From NCBI GenBank assembly GCA_027596075.1, contig JADGJC010000164.1, positions 1 through 64,000 on the forward strand: a DNA stretch of 64,000 nt, written 5' to 3'. The notes beneath the pieces are model-generated. The model made no database searches. It was not told the origin of the DNA and saw nothing but the letters and a program-made list of their open reading frames with translations. Below, one piece after another: positions 24,665 to 37,199 of the stretch (position 1 is the first letter of the stretch; each line of letters starts with the position of its first letter). Origin of the DNA: Rhizophlyctis rosea. Lineage: Eukaryota > Chytridiomycota > Chytridiomycetes > Rhizophlyctidales > Rhizophlyctidaceae. Made by a program: the position numbers and the translations under genes.

Positions 24665-27600
24665 ATGGTCGGTATGATAACCACGACTTTTTGGCCCATC
24701 CATCCCTCCGTGATGATTGATTGAGTTGTGACCATTTCGTGATGATAGCCTCTTAATTAATTACAATTTCGTCGTCTTTTCAACGATGTTATCAAAGTTT
24801 CCGTGTCATTGACATTCTCCTTTCCTCAGGTTGTTTGTACCAAAATACTTGTACAGATAGTGACAACCCCATGTTCGCAGTACCAAAACCTGCAACCAAA
24901 TGGGGCATAAATCTGTATTCTTCATGAACTTTCTTTTCTTCTTGACTGTGTCCGCAATCGTCGGAATGACTTGCATTTGGGATGGTAACAAACAGGATCC
25001 GAGATGATTTGTGCGCCTCGGGGACGACCTCCAACCCGATGGGCGTATGGCGATTCGCGATAAATTTCCTTTTCTTCCTTAATGTGTTTGGAATTCGGGT
25101 AGGGAGTTGCTTTTTTGGATGGGATGAAACATAGAATCCGTGATGATGTACAACCATTCGCAACTCGCGATGTTCTCAAGCTTCAAGCTTCGAAGTCAAG
25201 CTTCATGACGCCATTCATTCGTGATTTGTACTCATAATCCTTTTTTCGTTATGTCTGCTCATTGACTACCCTCCTCAATAAACGCAGTCACGTTCGTATG
25301 CATTTGTATCTTGCTATTCATGAAGATAATTCCTGACCATCCCGTACAACAAAGTTCTCCAACAATCTCACCGGCAAATCAAGAAATCCACTACCGTGCT
25401 CTCCTCCACATGAGTCGCCGTTCCCGACGGGGCGCAAAGTACCCTTTTTTTCCCGCTGAAAGTACCCTTTGTTTTCGCTCTGTTCCTGTCACAAAATAAA
25501 AGCACTCCCAACCTCATTCAATGGTCTCCATCAGCTTCCATCCAGCAAAATGATGCCAAAGATTCACAAGACTTTGCACCCTTTTCCCAACTGCACCTGC
25601 ACAAACCCGAGTGTAATCCGTATCAGAAGACTGGCAACACCACAAAAGGCGCCGTGTTCTTATCTTGTCCACCTTCATTGTTCCATTTTTCTTCTTGAAA
25701 GCTTTTGACGATCCGTTCCAATTGAGTTCATTTTGATTGCCATGGACAGAAATCTTTGACGGGCCATGGGATTGTGGATGTGGTGGATGTGTTACTCTTT
25801 TGTTAAGCGGATTGGGAAGACACGAGTGTGGATTGGTCAAGGACACAAGAAGCACGTTGTTGTGGAGGACCTCCATTGTTGCAAGGAAAAGAATCACGCA
25901 CCCACCAGCTGAGAACGAACCCTCGCCTGCAACCAACAGGCGACCGTCTTCAAACTTCATTGTTCAAGTCTCCATTCCAAGATTCGACATTCCAAAATGG
26001 ACTTCAGGGGTCACAGACTCAATCCGAACTTCAATCTCCCAAAGACGTCAAAAGTCCGTTTTGAAAACCCGACGATCCACAAAGTCTTGTGCAACATCCA
26101 TTTTGTGGATGCGACGAAATGGAAAAAAGACAAAAATCTACAAGGAGTCCATGGAAAGGAGTCGCGGCCATCCGAAAACCTGACGTTTCTCCCACTTACT
26201 CAAGTGTTCATGGATCACACAACCCCCAACCCAGTTTCCAGGTCTAGCGCTCTGACGTTACCCCCCAAGGTGATGCTCAAACATCCAACTTCAAACCGGC
26301 CGTTCACGAATCTCTGGACTGTTCATGGTGGAACAAAAAAGAAACGGGTTGGTTCGAATCCCACATAATGAGTCGTGTCATTTAAGACTCGACCATTACG
26401 CTTCAGTGTCCCATTGCACTCTACTTCACTTCGCAACCACTCAAGCGTCAAGGTCGGACATTCCAATACAATGACCGACGTCCTAAGTAGTCAGAAAGAA
26501 AGAAGGTCAAAAACAAGTCTCGACGGCCGCAAGCTTCATGGTCAAGCTTCATGACGACATCGGTAGTTCCTTGCATATTCGTTTTTTTTGCGAGTTGTTT
26601 GTCCCCCCAAACGACAGCAACCCTCACATCTGTACCTAATTTTGGTTTCGATGTAGAGGTATGCACAAATTCCATGACTGCAATCTTCTTCCAGTAAAAC
26701 GTGCCCGGGCATTTCGAAACTTCCGCCTGAAACATATCTTCTTGCATCTTCCTTCCTGTGATTGCCATCCCCCAATGGGGTGCAATCCGTTCTATGACGA
26801 AGGCAATAACCTTCTTTTTGCGGTTTGGCTTTCTGCACGATTGTTAAACCACTGAAAGTTCCTCATAGATTTCGTTTCAAAGGGTCTTCCGAACCAGGCG
26901 GATTGTACCAAAGGTCACGAGCCATGCTGGCATCCAGAAACCCTGCGCTAACAATACAAAGAATTGTAATCAGTATCACTCGATGAACCGCCCCGTGTTC
27001 TTTCCCGACCATTGCGCCCGGAACACATTTCTTTTCTTTTCTTGAATGCCTTTTGGGACTTCACATTCCAGTACATTTGATTGCCATTAAGGCAGTGTTT
27101 TCGACATTGCCATATGGTGCTCGGTATGTTCCGAATCTCACCCTCCTATCAGGCGGAAGGCAAGTGACAAGCATTGGGTAATGAACACATAGGACGTTTC
27201 GTAGACGGGTGGGTAATTGAATGCTGCAAGAGAAAAAAAGGATTGAAACGTCATGGACAAAGATACAGAAAGTTCTGCCAATCCAAGCCTCGATGTCCTT
27301 CAATCTTCATGTTCGACATATCCATTCCCAAAGTTCCCAAAGTCCCGAAGGTACTCAAACCTCTCGAAAATTCCTCACGTACTTCACGTTAGCTCGAGTG
27401 TTGCTGAATCAATACTATCAATTGCAATACGCAACGTTTGTCAAACCTTTGAGCCTCATAAGGTGGCAAGGAAAAAGGAAACATATATTCGAGTTGATGA
27501 ACGAAGGGTCGCGCCATTCAGGCTCGACGTCCTCAGCATTATGGTCATTCCTCTCCAAGACTCACCATACCCACGTTACCTTATACGTCATGGCCAAAAC

Positions 27601-30600
27601 TCCGGCCGAAGGGCTAACGTCCTTACGGTGATCGAATCATTCCCATATCCCAAACGTAACACACAACGTTCCCAAACCTTTCGAGCGTCATGCTGGAACA
27701 AGAAGGAACAAGCTGAGTAAGCTGGCTGACTACGGAGCGCACGGGAGATAAGGAGTCGCGCCATCCAAAAGCCCCGCACCCTTCAATGGTCCAATATGCC
27801 ATTCGCTCTCTCGCTGAAAATCGAGCCTCATGGTCGGACACTCCCCACTTTGAAACTCAACGTCTTCAACTAATTCACTGGCAAAACAAATCCCGCATGG
27901 TTTTGAGAATGATCAGTATACACGCCAACTTCAAGCTTCCCATGATCAACTTGAAGCGTCACAGCGCAAGCCAATATACATCGAATCGATGCCTTTTTGT
28001 TCCCTTTCGAGTCTTTCAAGTGATCAAAGAAGGCTGTCCTCCACTGGCAGGGATTCGGCTTCCACCCTCAATGGATCACAGCAAACAGTGCAACCTTCAA
28101 TTTAGTACTCTTCTGCCATGTCCTTCAGCCAAACTCCACCCCACCACGTTATCTCTCCCTCCATGCTTAGCTTCCCCAAAGTGCGCAACTCATTCTGGGC
28201 TCGGTGTACTCCAAAAAGTATTTCTGCTTTTTTTTGATTTTTGATTGTGTCCTTATTGATTACCAAATCCTCAACGCTTATCCTCAGCAAGTCCTTTCTG
28301 GCAAATCCCTCCCGCCTTAGTCTAAAAGTACATAACGTCTCTCCCTTCGTCACCAAAGAACCCGGTGCCAAATCATGGGCCACGATAAATACGCCAATAC
28401 GCAATGACGCGCATGGGTTTCTTCTCAGTTTACTCTGCATGCGGCATAGTCATCAATAGGGGTCTCTTTTTTTCTTTTTTTGGTTGTTTGAATCCAATGT
28501 ATGTCAATTGCAAACCCGTCACAATCGGGCGTTTTGATTTACCATTGACGCGAAAAAGAATTTGGATCTGCAAACCATGAGCAGCAGTACATCCCGGAAA
28601 CAGCGAGCATCGCATGTTTCTCACCTTACATTCTTGATGCATGCAGAAGCAACGCATGCTTCCAAATGATGTTTTGTTTGTTTCCTTTCGGGGGCGGAAA
28701 GGAAGTTGGTCGCGATGTGTCACAATCGGGAGTCCCAAAAGAATCAAGTCCGCCATGTGACGTGGTGAACCCGTTTAAATCCTTTTTCGATCCGAGTCTA
28801 TGGATTTGCATCTTGCGTAGTACGCTCTTTGTGGGACGGTAACAACCGTGGCGACAAAGAAAAAGAAACATTGCGGTTGATCGACACGGAGGATCGCGCC
28901 ATACAAAGACGACGTTCTCAAAGCTACTGAAGCTTTAGAATCCATGCCCCAATCCCCAGACTGAGATTCTCAGGTGAGGAAGGTTCATGCTCACAAATCC
29001 ATTCAAAGCCAACGTCCTCAAATCTTCACGGTCATCAATTGCTGTGAGGTCCATGATCGAGTATCTACACTCTAACAAAGCAAATTGGTAGACGAGACGG
29101 ATTTTGACGCACCCATGCCATTGATGGGCACTGAAATGTCACTACTTTCAACGGGCGTCAGGTTTAGCACGAGTATTAGGTACTGAGAACACGCAGCACG
29201 CTTTGTGGAGTCTATGATGGGGCAAGAAAAAAAACCTTATGTCAAGAATGCTTGAAAGCTTTAGAATGCGATGCAAACGAGTCGCGATCATCCAATACTG
29301 CTCAAGACCTGACGTTTCTCAAGTGACTGCAAAACTCTCAAATGCTTCACAATTCCAATCCAATACCTCAGAGTTCTCAAAAGCGTCACGGTGGAACCAA
29401 AAAAAAAAACACGAGAAGTATGGCCCAAGACATGAAATAGTCGACGTCATCCAAGACCTCGGACACTCGGTATCCCGAAACTTTTTCACGCCCCTCTACC
29501 TCCAAATCATCGCAAACTTCCTGGTCGATAATTACGAGAAGATCAACGTCCTCAAGCACTCGATGTCACGGGCACCCCCAACCTCCTGCACAATCGATCG
29601 TTGAAAACAAGATCCGAGATAACAACACCATATCCAAGACTATCAACCTCTGCAACGCTTCGCGCGAAAGCTTCAAGGCGCAATCACTCATTGACGCAAT
29701 GCCGCAGTTCTTTTTGTTGCATCCCTTCCTCTTCAGGGAGAGGCAGCTCGTCACAATCATCGTTGCGGGCGGCCCTCAATTACGGATCTGATTGCGATCC
29801 TCCCTATTCCACTACCCAATCTCCTTCACCGACTCCATCAAATTGTACCGTTTCAACACTCGTTCAAACGCATCTCATTCTTTCAAGGTCTGCCTTCCCG
29901 ACGAGCGCAACTCACTGATTCTCGTATTGATAGTACATCCCTTTTTTATCGTTGCTTCCTCAATAATCGCAACTAATCAGGATCCTCGTTTTGGTAAGGT
30001 CTAGACTGGTCTGTCCTGCCAGATCTTCGTAACAAATGGCGGCACACCTAAAACCCACGCAGGGCATGCTCTTCCTTCGCATGTAGCATACGGCCATTGA
30101 TTGCCCCATGAAGATATTTCTCTTTTTTTCGTGCTGTTTGTTTGAAAGCAATAGCACATTTCCCAACATGATGGAATGACATAGAGGAAGAAGATGTTTC
30201 TGACATGCAAATGAAGCAGTAGGAAACCACACAATACCGACGGGGCACGCATATCCGTACTTTGCCTACTCCGCTGTGAAATTAATTATCGCCATGTCCT
30301 TTCTTTTTAATGAATGTCATTGCAACCTGTCACAGTCAAGTGCATTGAACGCCATATCGGAAGTTCCCATTTGAATCGTAAGTGCGTTCGCATCTCTCCC
30401 CTTACCGAGTGGACGGAAGGGATATGGACTCCGTATATGTCGTGTTCGATAGCTTCTTTTTGTGGGGTGCGTCCAAGTGGGCGTAAAAAGAGAAGGGCTC
30501 CAAACAATCATTGCACAAAGCGTCACAATCTCCCCTCCAAGGCTCCATCAATCTACCAGTTTCCATCTCATGATTCCGGTTCACAATCCACCATCCTCAA

Positions 30601-31946
30601 GCGCTCAACGCTGCTCTTTCTTTGACAAAAAAAAGATTAAGGTTGGTTGCTGAATGACCGATCAGTCCATTGTGCCGTTCGGCACATTCAACTGATGACT
30701 GGCGAGTTAGTTCTTCCTATGCGTATTGCAATAGAGAAATGATAACTCTCCTCCCAATCAGTCGTCGCCATGTAAACCCATGACAGTACTTAACCTTACA
30801 AGCTCTTCTCACCAACAACAAGTTCGCCAGCAGTTTAAGTTGCGGAAATGCCACCTAACCATCCTCGGCGGTCACATAGTAGACTACTGTGAGGAGGAAC
30901 GAATCATAACTCTTTATTTGCAACCATATTTCGAGGTTTAGGGATAGGAAATCCAAACCTCAAAAAAAAAAGCGGGAAATGCAATTGCACCTATTTTATC
31001 TCACATCAAGGTACATCTTGAACAGTGTAATCGTAGGTGTGTTTGACTGTCATAACTTTCATCAAGTGGAAAGAGTGTATCACAAGTATTGGGTGTTGAG
31101 AACACACACCACAATTTGCGGAAGTGTCAATGATGGCAAGAAAAAAAGGGTACCTTCACGAAAGCTGGAAAGCTCTGAAATGCAATGCTAGTGTCACGCC
31201 ATCCAACGCTCAAAGGTTCTCGAGCTTCATGCTCACAATCCATCCCCCAATGTTCCAACATGCCCAATTTACTCGTTCTTCATCAACAAAATTGCGGTTC
31301 ACAACCCACCGTCATCAAGCTTCAAATCATCGTTCAAAACTCATCATGAGATCCTTTGACCACCACACTACGCAGCAATTCCAATCATCAAAACGAAAGC
31401 AGAAGCAGCCCAAATTATAATTCTATACAGAAAACAAACAACCTACTTCCGCACATCAACCCACTCTAAGCTAAAGCTAACCCATCAAACTAAACGAAAC
31501 CCCCTACGAATAAAGCCAGAAGAAAGCCTACCTCTAAAAACGAAAGACAAAAGTGTACAAACAAAAGGCGCCCCCCGCGCAAGCCCGCCCGCACAAAACA
31601 TGCATTATGGTATCCAACGATGGGGGCGATCGAGGGGTATAGGTCGCAAAGTTGTGAAGGTGGGAGAACGACGACTGGACATATAACGATAGTGACTTGT
31701 ATGTAGGAGAAAATCTTACAAATGGCGCCGCCTAACTGGACGGCGTAAGCGAGAAATGGTACACGGCGGGATGAATGTGGGAGGGTATATGGCGCGGATG
31801 GTGGGTGGAGAAAACTTTTGGCGCGGAGAACGGAATTAGATGTGTGACGCAGATAGCGGGATGGTGTAGAGATAGACGCAGACATGGCGCGAAGAACGGT
31901 AAGTGATGGCGTGAAGGACGTCGAGCGTACGGGCGAGATAAACGTA
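24665..31946. repeat. second gene desert with decayed repeats
   Basis: No gene could be supported over 7 kb. Two themes recur. Family V has T/C-rich words such as TTTCTTTTCTTC followed by GTGTCCGCAATCGTCGGAA and GGATGGTAACAAACA; tandem-like copies lie near 24929 and 25068, with weaker ones near 26545, 28410 and 30020. Family W has GGGGCAAGAAAAAAA, a CTTGAAAGC block, then GAGTCGCGCCATCC and CTGACGTTCTCAAGC. The rightmost part next to 31947 is the 3' flank of the ubiquitin hydrolase gene. Confidence 0.6.
26130..31250 (+). repeat. repeat family W (at least seven diverged copies)
   Basis: Copies of the GTCGCGCCATCC core are seen near 26158, 27508, 27753, 28891, 29279, 29440 and 31193. The two best-preserved copies, about 29165-29345 and 31080-31240, align over 160 bases: ...AGTATTAGGTACTGAGAACAC against AGTATTGGGTGTTGAGAACAC, then the poly-A core and the GTCGCG or GTCACG block. 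A third partial copy with ATTGGGTAATGAACACA begins near 27170. Confidence 0.6.
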
Positions 31947-34477
31947 TCAGATGTGATCTTGGCGTTTGGGATCAGGGGCAGAAGCATCAAGATAGGCCTG
32001 CGAATGAACGGAAGGATCGTCTTCATCGATGGGTCGTTTCGGTTTTGCGAGCGGGACGTGCTGCTTCGGCGTATCAGACGGTTGCGCTGAAACGTCAGGA
32101 CCGTTGATCAAATCCGACAAGGTGGGCGGGAGAGGGACGAAGGAGGATTGGGATGATGCCGCGCCCGGAAGCGGTAGGATCGATTGTCCAAAGGTGACTT
32201 GCGGAGACGTGACAGTCGTTGACACCGATTCTGACGATACGGATGATGCGACACGGCCAACATCCGCACTACGCATCCGCCCCACTGATTCAACATCACT
32301 GCTGGCAGACGAGTCCATCCCCGACAGACCAGAATCCGACGGCGTCGGCGTAAGCTCCTTCATTCGTACAGTCCCGTTCTTCAAACACAAAATCCACCTA
32401 GGCAACGGCCCATGTTCCTCGACCCCGGTCTTTTGGACCATCTCGTCCGATGCCCCTTTGCGTTTCCTCCTCGACGCACCGCTCGAGGGGCCCCAATCCT
32501 CATCCCCATCCTCCTCCATTCCGCCCTTCTTCCCGCCCCGCTTCCCACCCTTCGACCCCTGCTTCCCCTTCACCCGCTTCGAAGGCACCTGTTCTTCCTC
32601 CTCCTCTCCTCCCTCCCTCCCACCCCGTTTCCGTTTCTCGCTCCGCTTGACATCCGGCTCCACCTTCGACCGTTTGACCCGATCATCCCTCACTCCCTCC
32701 CCATCATCCGCCCGCCGCGACTCATCCTCCGCCTTCCGTTTCACACCGGTCGTCATTTTCCCATGAGGAGTGATGATCTCCGACGTCGCAGGCGGCGTAG
32801 GAAAAGGCAACCCGTTGCCCTGCCGCCCATTCTTCAAGTAAAACAACAAGTACGCCTTCTCCTTCAAAAACGCATCCACCGTGATCGTCTCCCACTGATC
32901 GTCGCTGAATTTCAACCACGAATCATGTGCTTCCGACCAAATCACGACGTAAAAGTGTCCAAGACTGGATACGTCCCCCTCATGGATGACCGCCGCGTAC
33001 AGGTTGAACACCGTTTCGCCCAAGCTTGGGTCCTTGACGTATGCGGCCATGTCGAAGTTGTCTACGGGGAAGTGGATGTACGTTTCGATTTTTTGGCCGC
33101 CCCAGCTGCGAGTGGTAGTGGTGCGTGGGACTGGCGCCGCGGCGGGCTTGGATACGGGCTTGGAGCTGCGGGAAGTGGTGTTGCGGACTGATGCTGCTTT
33201 TTGTGCTGGACCGGGTTTCTGACGCATGATGTGCAAACATAATACCTGTGATTCGGTCAGCAAACGTATAATGTGACGACAAATCAAGGAATCTTACTTC
33301 AGGCAGCTTGTCAAACATCGACCGTTTCGTGCTCGGTTGTTTAAAGTTACAGCGATCGCAGTGAATCAAATCATCCATTTTTTCGACAGCCGTATACTTG
33401 TCCAGGCAATCTGTTACAACAATGGAGATTGAGCACTTATCCATCCATCCTATCTTCTGACAACGCGATACCCACGATTGATTGTGCAGGGATTTGCATA
33501 TTGCTCTGCCTTGTTCTTCACCTCCGCAAATCTTTCAGGTATGGGTAGCGATACGTCCATGAATGCTTCCGAGGTTTCCGAGACATGGCCGCACGATTGA
33601 CAAGTTTTCTGCATAGGAAATCAACATGTATCAGTAAAGACCGTAAATGTATCCCTAGACACAGCGCAAATCGCATACCGCTTCACATTTTTCTCCCTTG
33701 AACAGATCCGTGATCTCATTGCGCTCTGTGTTCAGCCTGTTATAGAAAGATGTGTTGAGCACATGGTTCCCACGCCACCAACTAGGATGAGAAGATATAC
33801 CTCTCAAGCAGAAAATGCAGAAACTCCTGCGCGTCCTGCTGAGAGTTCAACATCCAGTTCTGCAAGAGCATCATATTAGCATGATGTCTCAAAAATTCGG
33901 CATATCAATCAAGCAGAAGATCTCACCGATGGCAGAAACCTTGCAAACGTGTCCCAAAACGCTCTAGGCGTCACCTCTTCATCCTTTGTTTCCCAAATCA
34001 CCCGCAAGAGCTGTCGCAATGAGTCCCATACTTCTGGCGTGGTGTCTGGCGCTGTCGGAAGGTTGACGATGGGAGGTGGGGTTTGGTCGAGGTAGTGGGG
34101 TTGGAAGGGTGGGGTATGACTAGATAGAACGTCCATTCCATGAGAACTTTCGATCTCACAAGGAAACCCCAAACACCAAAAACATACCATAAAGTCTGCA
34201 AAACTACATTCATATAACACGTACTCCCCAAATTCGTCAACCCCGTAATATGTTCCGCCTTCCCATTCCTCCTCTTTAGCACCGGAGCGTCCCCGCCGCG
34301 CACGCCGCCGCGGTTGGCAACGGCGGCCTTGGTGACCATTTTGACACCCGCGTCCTCGGCAACCTCGGTCGACGGTTGCGTGGACGTTTGCGGGTGGGAA
34401 TTCCGTCGATGCAGGTCGCCTAGGACTTTGACTGGCGATGTGGGTTGTGCGCGTGGTAGGCCTGGAAGAATATTCAT
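31947..34477 (-). CDS. ubiquitin carboxyl-terminal hydrolase (USP family, peptidase C19), 7 exons
   Basis: Removes ubiquitin from proteins. Exons: 34477-34188, 34119-33927, 33859-33801, 33736-33679, 33608-33476, 33410-33298, 33245-31947; introns of 52-70 bp. Total 2145 bp, 714 aa. Cys box GLTNLGSTCYMNVVLQTL (Cys87), QQDAQEF near 170, zinc-ribbon cysteines KTCQSCG (201-206) and HCDRC (near 257), then VLCLHIMR. The His box is GHFYVVIW (His379), with KFSDD near 395. About 45 low-complexity residues (KAASVRNTTSRS...) sit between VLCLHIMR and the next strand (KIETYIHFP). The last 280 residues are highly charged with many KRKR-type runs, suggesting a nuclear protein. No N-terminal zinc-finger UBP domain is visible. 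The start (MNILPGLPRAQ) is the first ATG after an acceptor-like site; an upstream coding exon cannot be excluded. Confidence 0.9.
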
Positions 34478-35770
34478 AGGCCTGTTGACGGGTTGTGGGG
34501 GTGTGACCCTGTCAAAAGATGAATGGTGAGCATTGGGGAATGTGCGGTTGCCCAATGCAGACCACCTCCGCGTGCGCACCTTACTGTATATGTGTCTCCA
34601 GCTGGCAGATACTAGGTAGGTTTTGTTTGGTAGTTTGACCAAGCAGCCGACCAGATACGAAATAGCACAGCGCAAGCCGAAAGCCCGGTACCAAGCCAGT
34701 GAAACCCGCCCAGTAAGCAAAAGGGGTTCTTGGCTCGCGTGTCGTAGAAAAATCAATGGGTGACAGGTCAACTAGCACTAGCGTGTGGGGTAATAGCGCT
34801 GAGGAAAAGAGCCTTTGCGAAAAATAAAATTTATTAGTATTTCCTGTCAGTTGGAGCAGTGACGGCTTCCCAAGGTGGTGTGGTGTGATACAAAGGGTGG
34901 TTGTGGTGCTACCGAACGTCTCGCCCCGCGGTTGTTTCCGGGCTTTCCACCACCCACCCAACCCTGGAAGAAAAACAAAAGGTGGCGCGTCTCCTTCCTT
35001 CCTTACTCACCACACAATTATTTGCACCCTTGTAAATTGGCGTAAAGGAAGTGAAGGGTGCTGCGTGTAAATCTACCACACACGATGGTCGATTGAGAGG
35101 GTTCTTTTTGATGCAACAAGAGCGGAGGCCAAGGAGGCGAGGGTTTTTATGGGTGATCGCCCAGAGTGGTGTGACGTTCCCATTTGCTGCGGAAGATGTG
35201 CGGTGGTGGCTGGGGTGCTATGATTTGGATGGGATGGGTTGTGTGTATGAAATTTAATGTCCGAAAATGAACTCTGTATTGGAGTGTATGGAAACGGGAT
35301 CACGGGAGGCAAGGGGAAGGGGCTGAATCTGATTGGATTGACCAGCAATACCTAGCAATCGGAAGCAAGTTGACAAGTGATGTGATTTTGAGGGTGCGGT
35401 CAAGTCGTGGCGGATGCTCGATCGATCCATAGCAGTGGGAACAGAACTCAGTGTACTAGTGCCCAATGAAAAGTCAAAGGACTCTTCCTGCTAATATGTC
35501 ATTGATCGCAGAAATTGTACAAGTGATTGAAGCAGAATCAATCCCACCATCACTATCATCTGAGCAGCTGCTTCAGCTCGCATTTTCTTCATGAGTGGTA
35601 TCCATATACATCTAGCAGCGGAGACAGATACACCGGCTCATGTTACGAGTCAACTGACGACCCTTTCAATACGATTACGCAAACCACACTGGCTAACAGG
35701 ACCAAAAGTGACCAAACTTCGCCCTGCCGACCACCACGCTCTAGTAGAACCTCAACCCGATCACTCGTCA
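34478..35770. other. upstream flank of the ubiquitin hydrolase gene; no gene seen
   Basis: The promoter and any 5' non-coding exon of the minus-strand hydrolase gene should lie here. A possible acceptor just 5' of the chosen start suggests an intron in the leader. No domain-bearing frame was found. Confidence 0.5.
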
Positions 35771-35775
35771 CGCGA

Positions 35776-36531
35776 ACCATCAAAATGCCAGCTTTGGCTC
35801 TACTGCCGAATATGTAGGAGGGGCAAGTCCTTGCTTACCAATACATTTGATGTCTTCAGTGATGACAAACACAAGTGTACCCATCCCGCTCGTTCCGACA
35901 ACGACGCACAAATCCGGCATAGGTACTGATGTAGAATCCCAAGAGTCCCAAAACTCAGAAGTGCCAACCTCCTCATGCCACAAGCTAGACCTCGGACCCA
36001 AGCACCCCCCAACAGTCACAATCTTCCACCCCTTCGATTTTACATACGAACCCCTTTGAAACATCAACATCCGAACATCAGATCAATAGTCCCCATGAGA
36101 AAAGAAAAATGTGCCACGGCTTATCAGCACCAGTGAACTTTCCGAAAGCCCGCACAGGAGTCTTCCCATTCCAATCTTCCATGCCAATATTCCAGCCAAT
36201 CAAAAGCGCTGTACCCCATTAAATGTCCAACATCGTTGAGAGCGGGGGTGGTCGTGCTGCAGGGTAGACACATATACGTGGGCTTAGTGCCGATGATCTC
36301 ACCGAGGACGTTGTGGACCTTCTTGATTACGGATTGTTGTTTGGAGGTGAAAGCGGAACGTCATGTGTTAGAGAGATCGGGAGTGAGCGGTGATTTGGTG
36401 ACGAGCGTTGTAGGCTGCGAGGATGCTGGACATGCCATCATAGATGCAACGGCACAGGAAGGAAGGTGGATTTGGCCTCCTGCGGCAGCTAATTGGTCAA
36501 TAATAGATTGTTGGTAGTTAGCGAGTTCCAT
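35776..36531 (-). pseudogene. possible decayed or unresolved gene of unknown function
   Basis: From an ATG at 36531 a minus-strand frame runs MELANYQQSIIDQLAAAGG..., meets a TGA at 36363-36361, and then stays open in the same frame to 36124 with gene-like content (VIKKVHNVLGEIIGTKPTYM, W-rich end). A second open segment at 36070-35780 reads ...KGWKIVTVGGCLGPRSS and ends LAPPTYSAVEPKLAF. The TGA could be skipped by an 81-nt intron (GTCACC to ATCAAG, with a CTAAC branch-like motif), which would keep the frame. I recognise no family. It may be a pseudogene or a real gene whose splicing I cannot resolve. Confidence 0.3.
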
Positions 36532-37199
36532 CGTTACAAGTTATGACGAGGATGTTGGTTTGTTTCTTAGCTGGTGATGGAGGAGGCGGGGCCGGAGGGG
36601 AAAGCACAAGGGGAATACTGCAAGAATCACAATGAACGGACAACCACACTAAGACCCTCGCGTATGCTCCCGAGCACAACCCAACTTCTATTTGGTTCCT
36701 GGATGAAAACAACACGAAAAATCACTCCCCTCGAAACGGTAACCCTTTCAATGCCAGTACCAAACTACCGACATCCTTCCACAAACCCTCCAAAAAAAAA
36801 GACACCAACAAAATATGCGAGGCATTCAATTCTTATATCCAAACACAAACAAAGAGGGGAAGAGGTAAGAGGAACGGGCGTCAAACACCCAAGGAAAGCA
36901 CAGACGATCGAAAGGCAAAAGCAAAAGATAAGGCAAAAAGGAACTAGTGACTAAGCGAGGGGAAACAAAAACAGAACACTAAAAGGAAGGAAAAGAAAAG
37001 CAAAAAAAAAGGAAACAAGTCTATTCGTAGGGTAACAACTAAGCGAGGGCGGGACTAGGAGGCGTGTTTTTCAATTTTATCGAGTGAAAGGTGAAAGGAA
37101 ATACGGAGGCGGATTCGTATATGCACAAAGCTTTTTTCTTGGTCCGAGGTAAACTTTAGGTACAAGAACGGGGCGTAGAGGCGGGATAAGGGGTGCTTT
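36532..37199. other. A-rich intergenic region; no gene seen
   Basis: The plus strand between about 36780 and 37040 is very rich in A, with repeated AAAGGAA and AACAAA words. It includes the 3' flank of the minus-strand CBM48 gene. No frame with a recognisable domain. Confidence 0.6.

Noticed and set aside
26325..26375. B-box-like word GGTTCGAATCCC, suggesting a tRNA
   Set aside because: No acceptor stem, anticodon arm or A box can be placed around it.
24665..31946. LINE or DNA transposon in the second desert
   Set aside because: No reverse transcriptase, integrase or transposase motif and no terminal repeats were seen in any frame.
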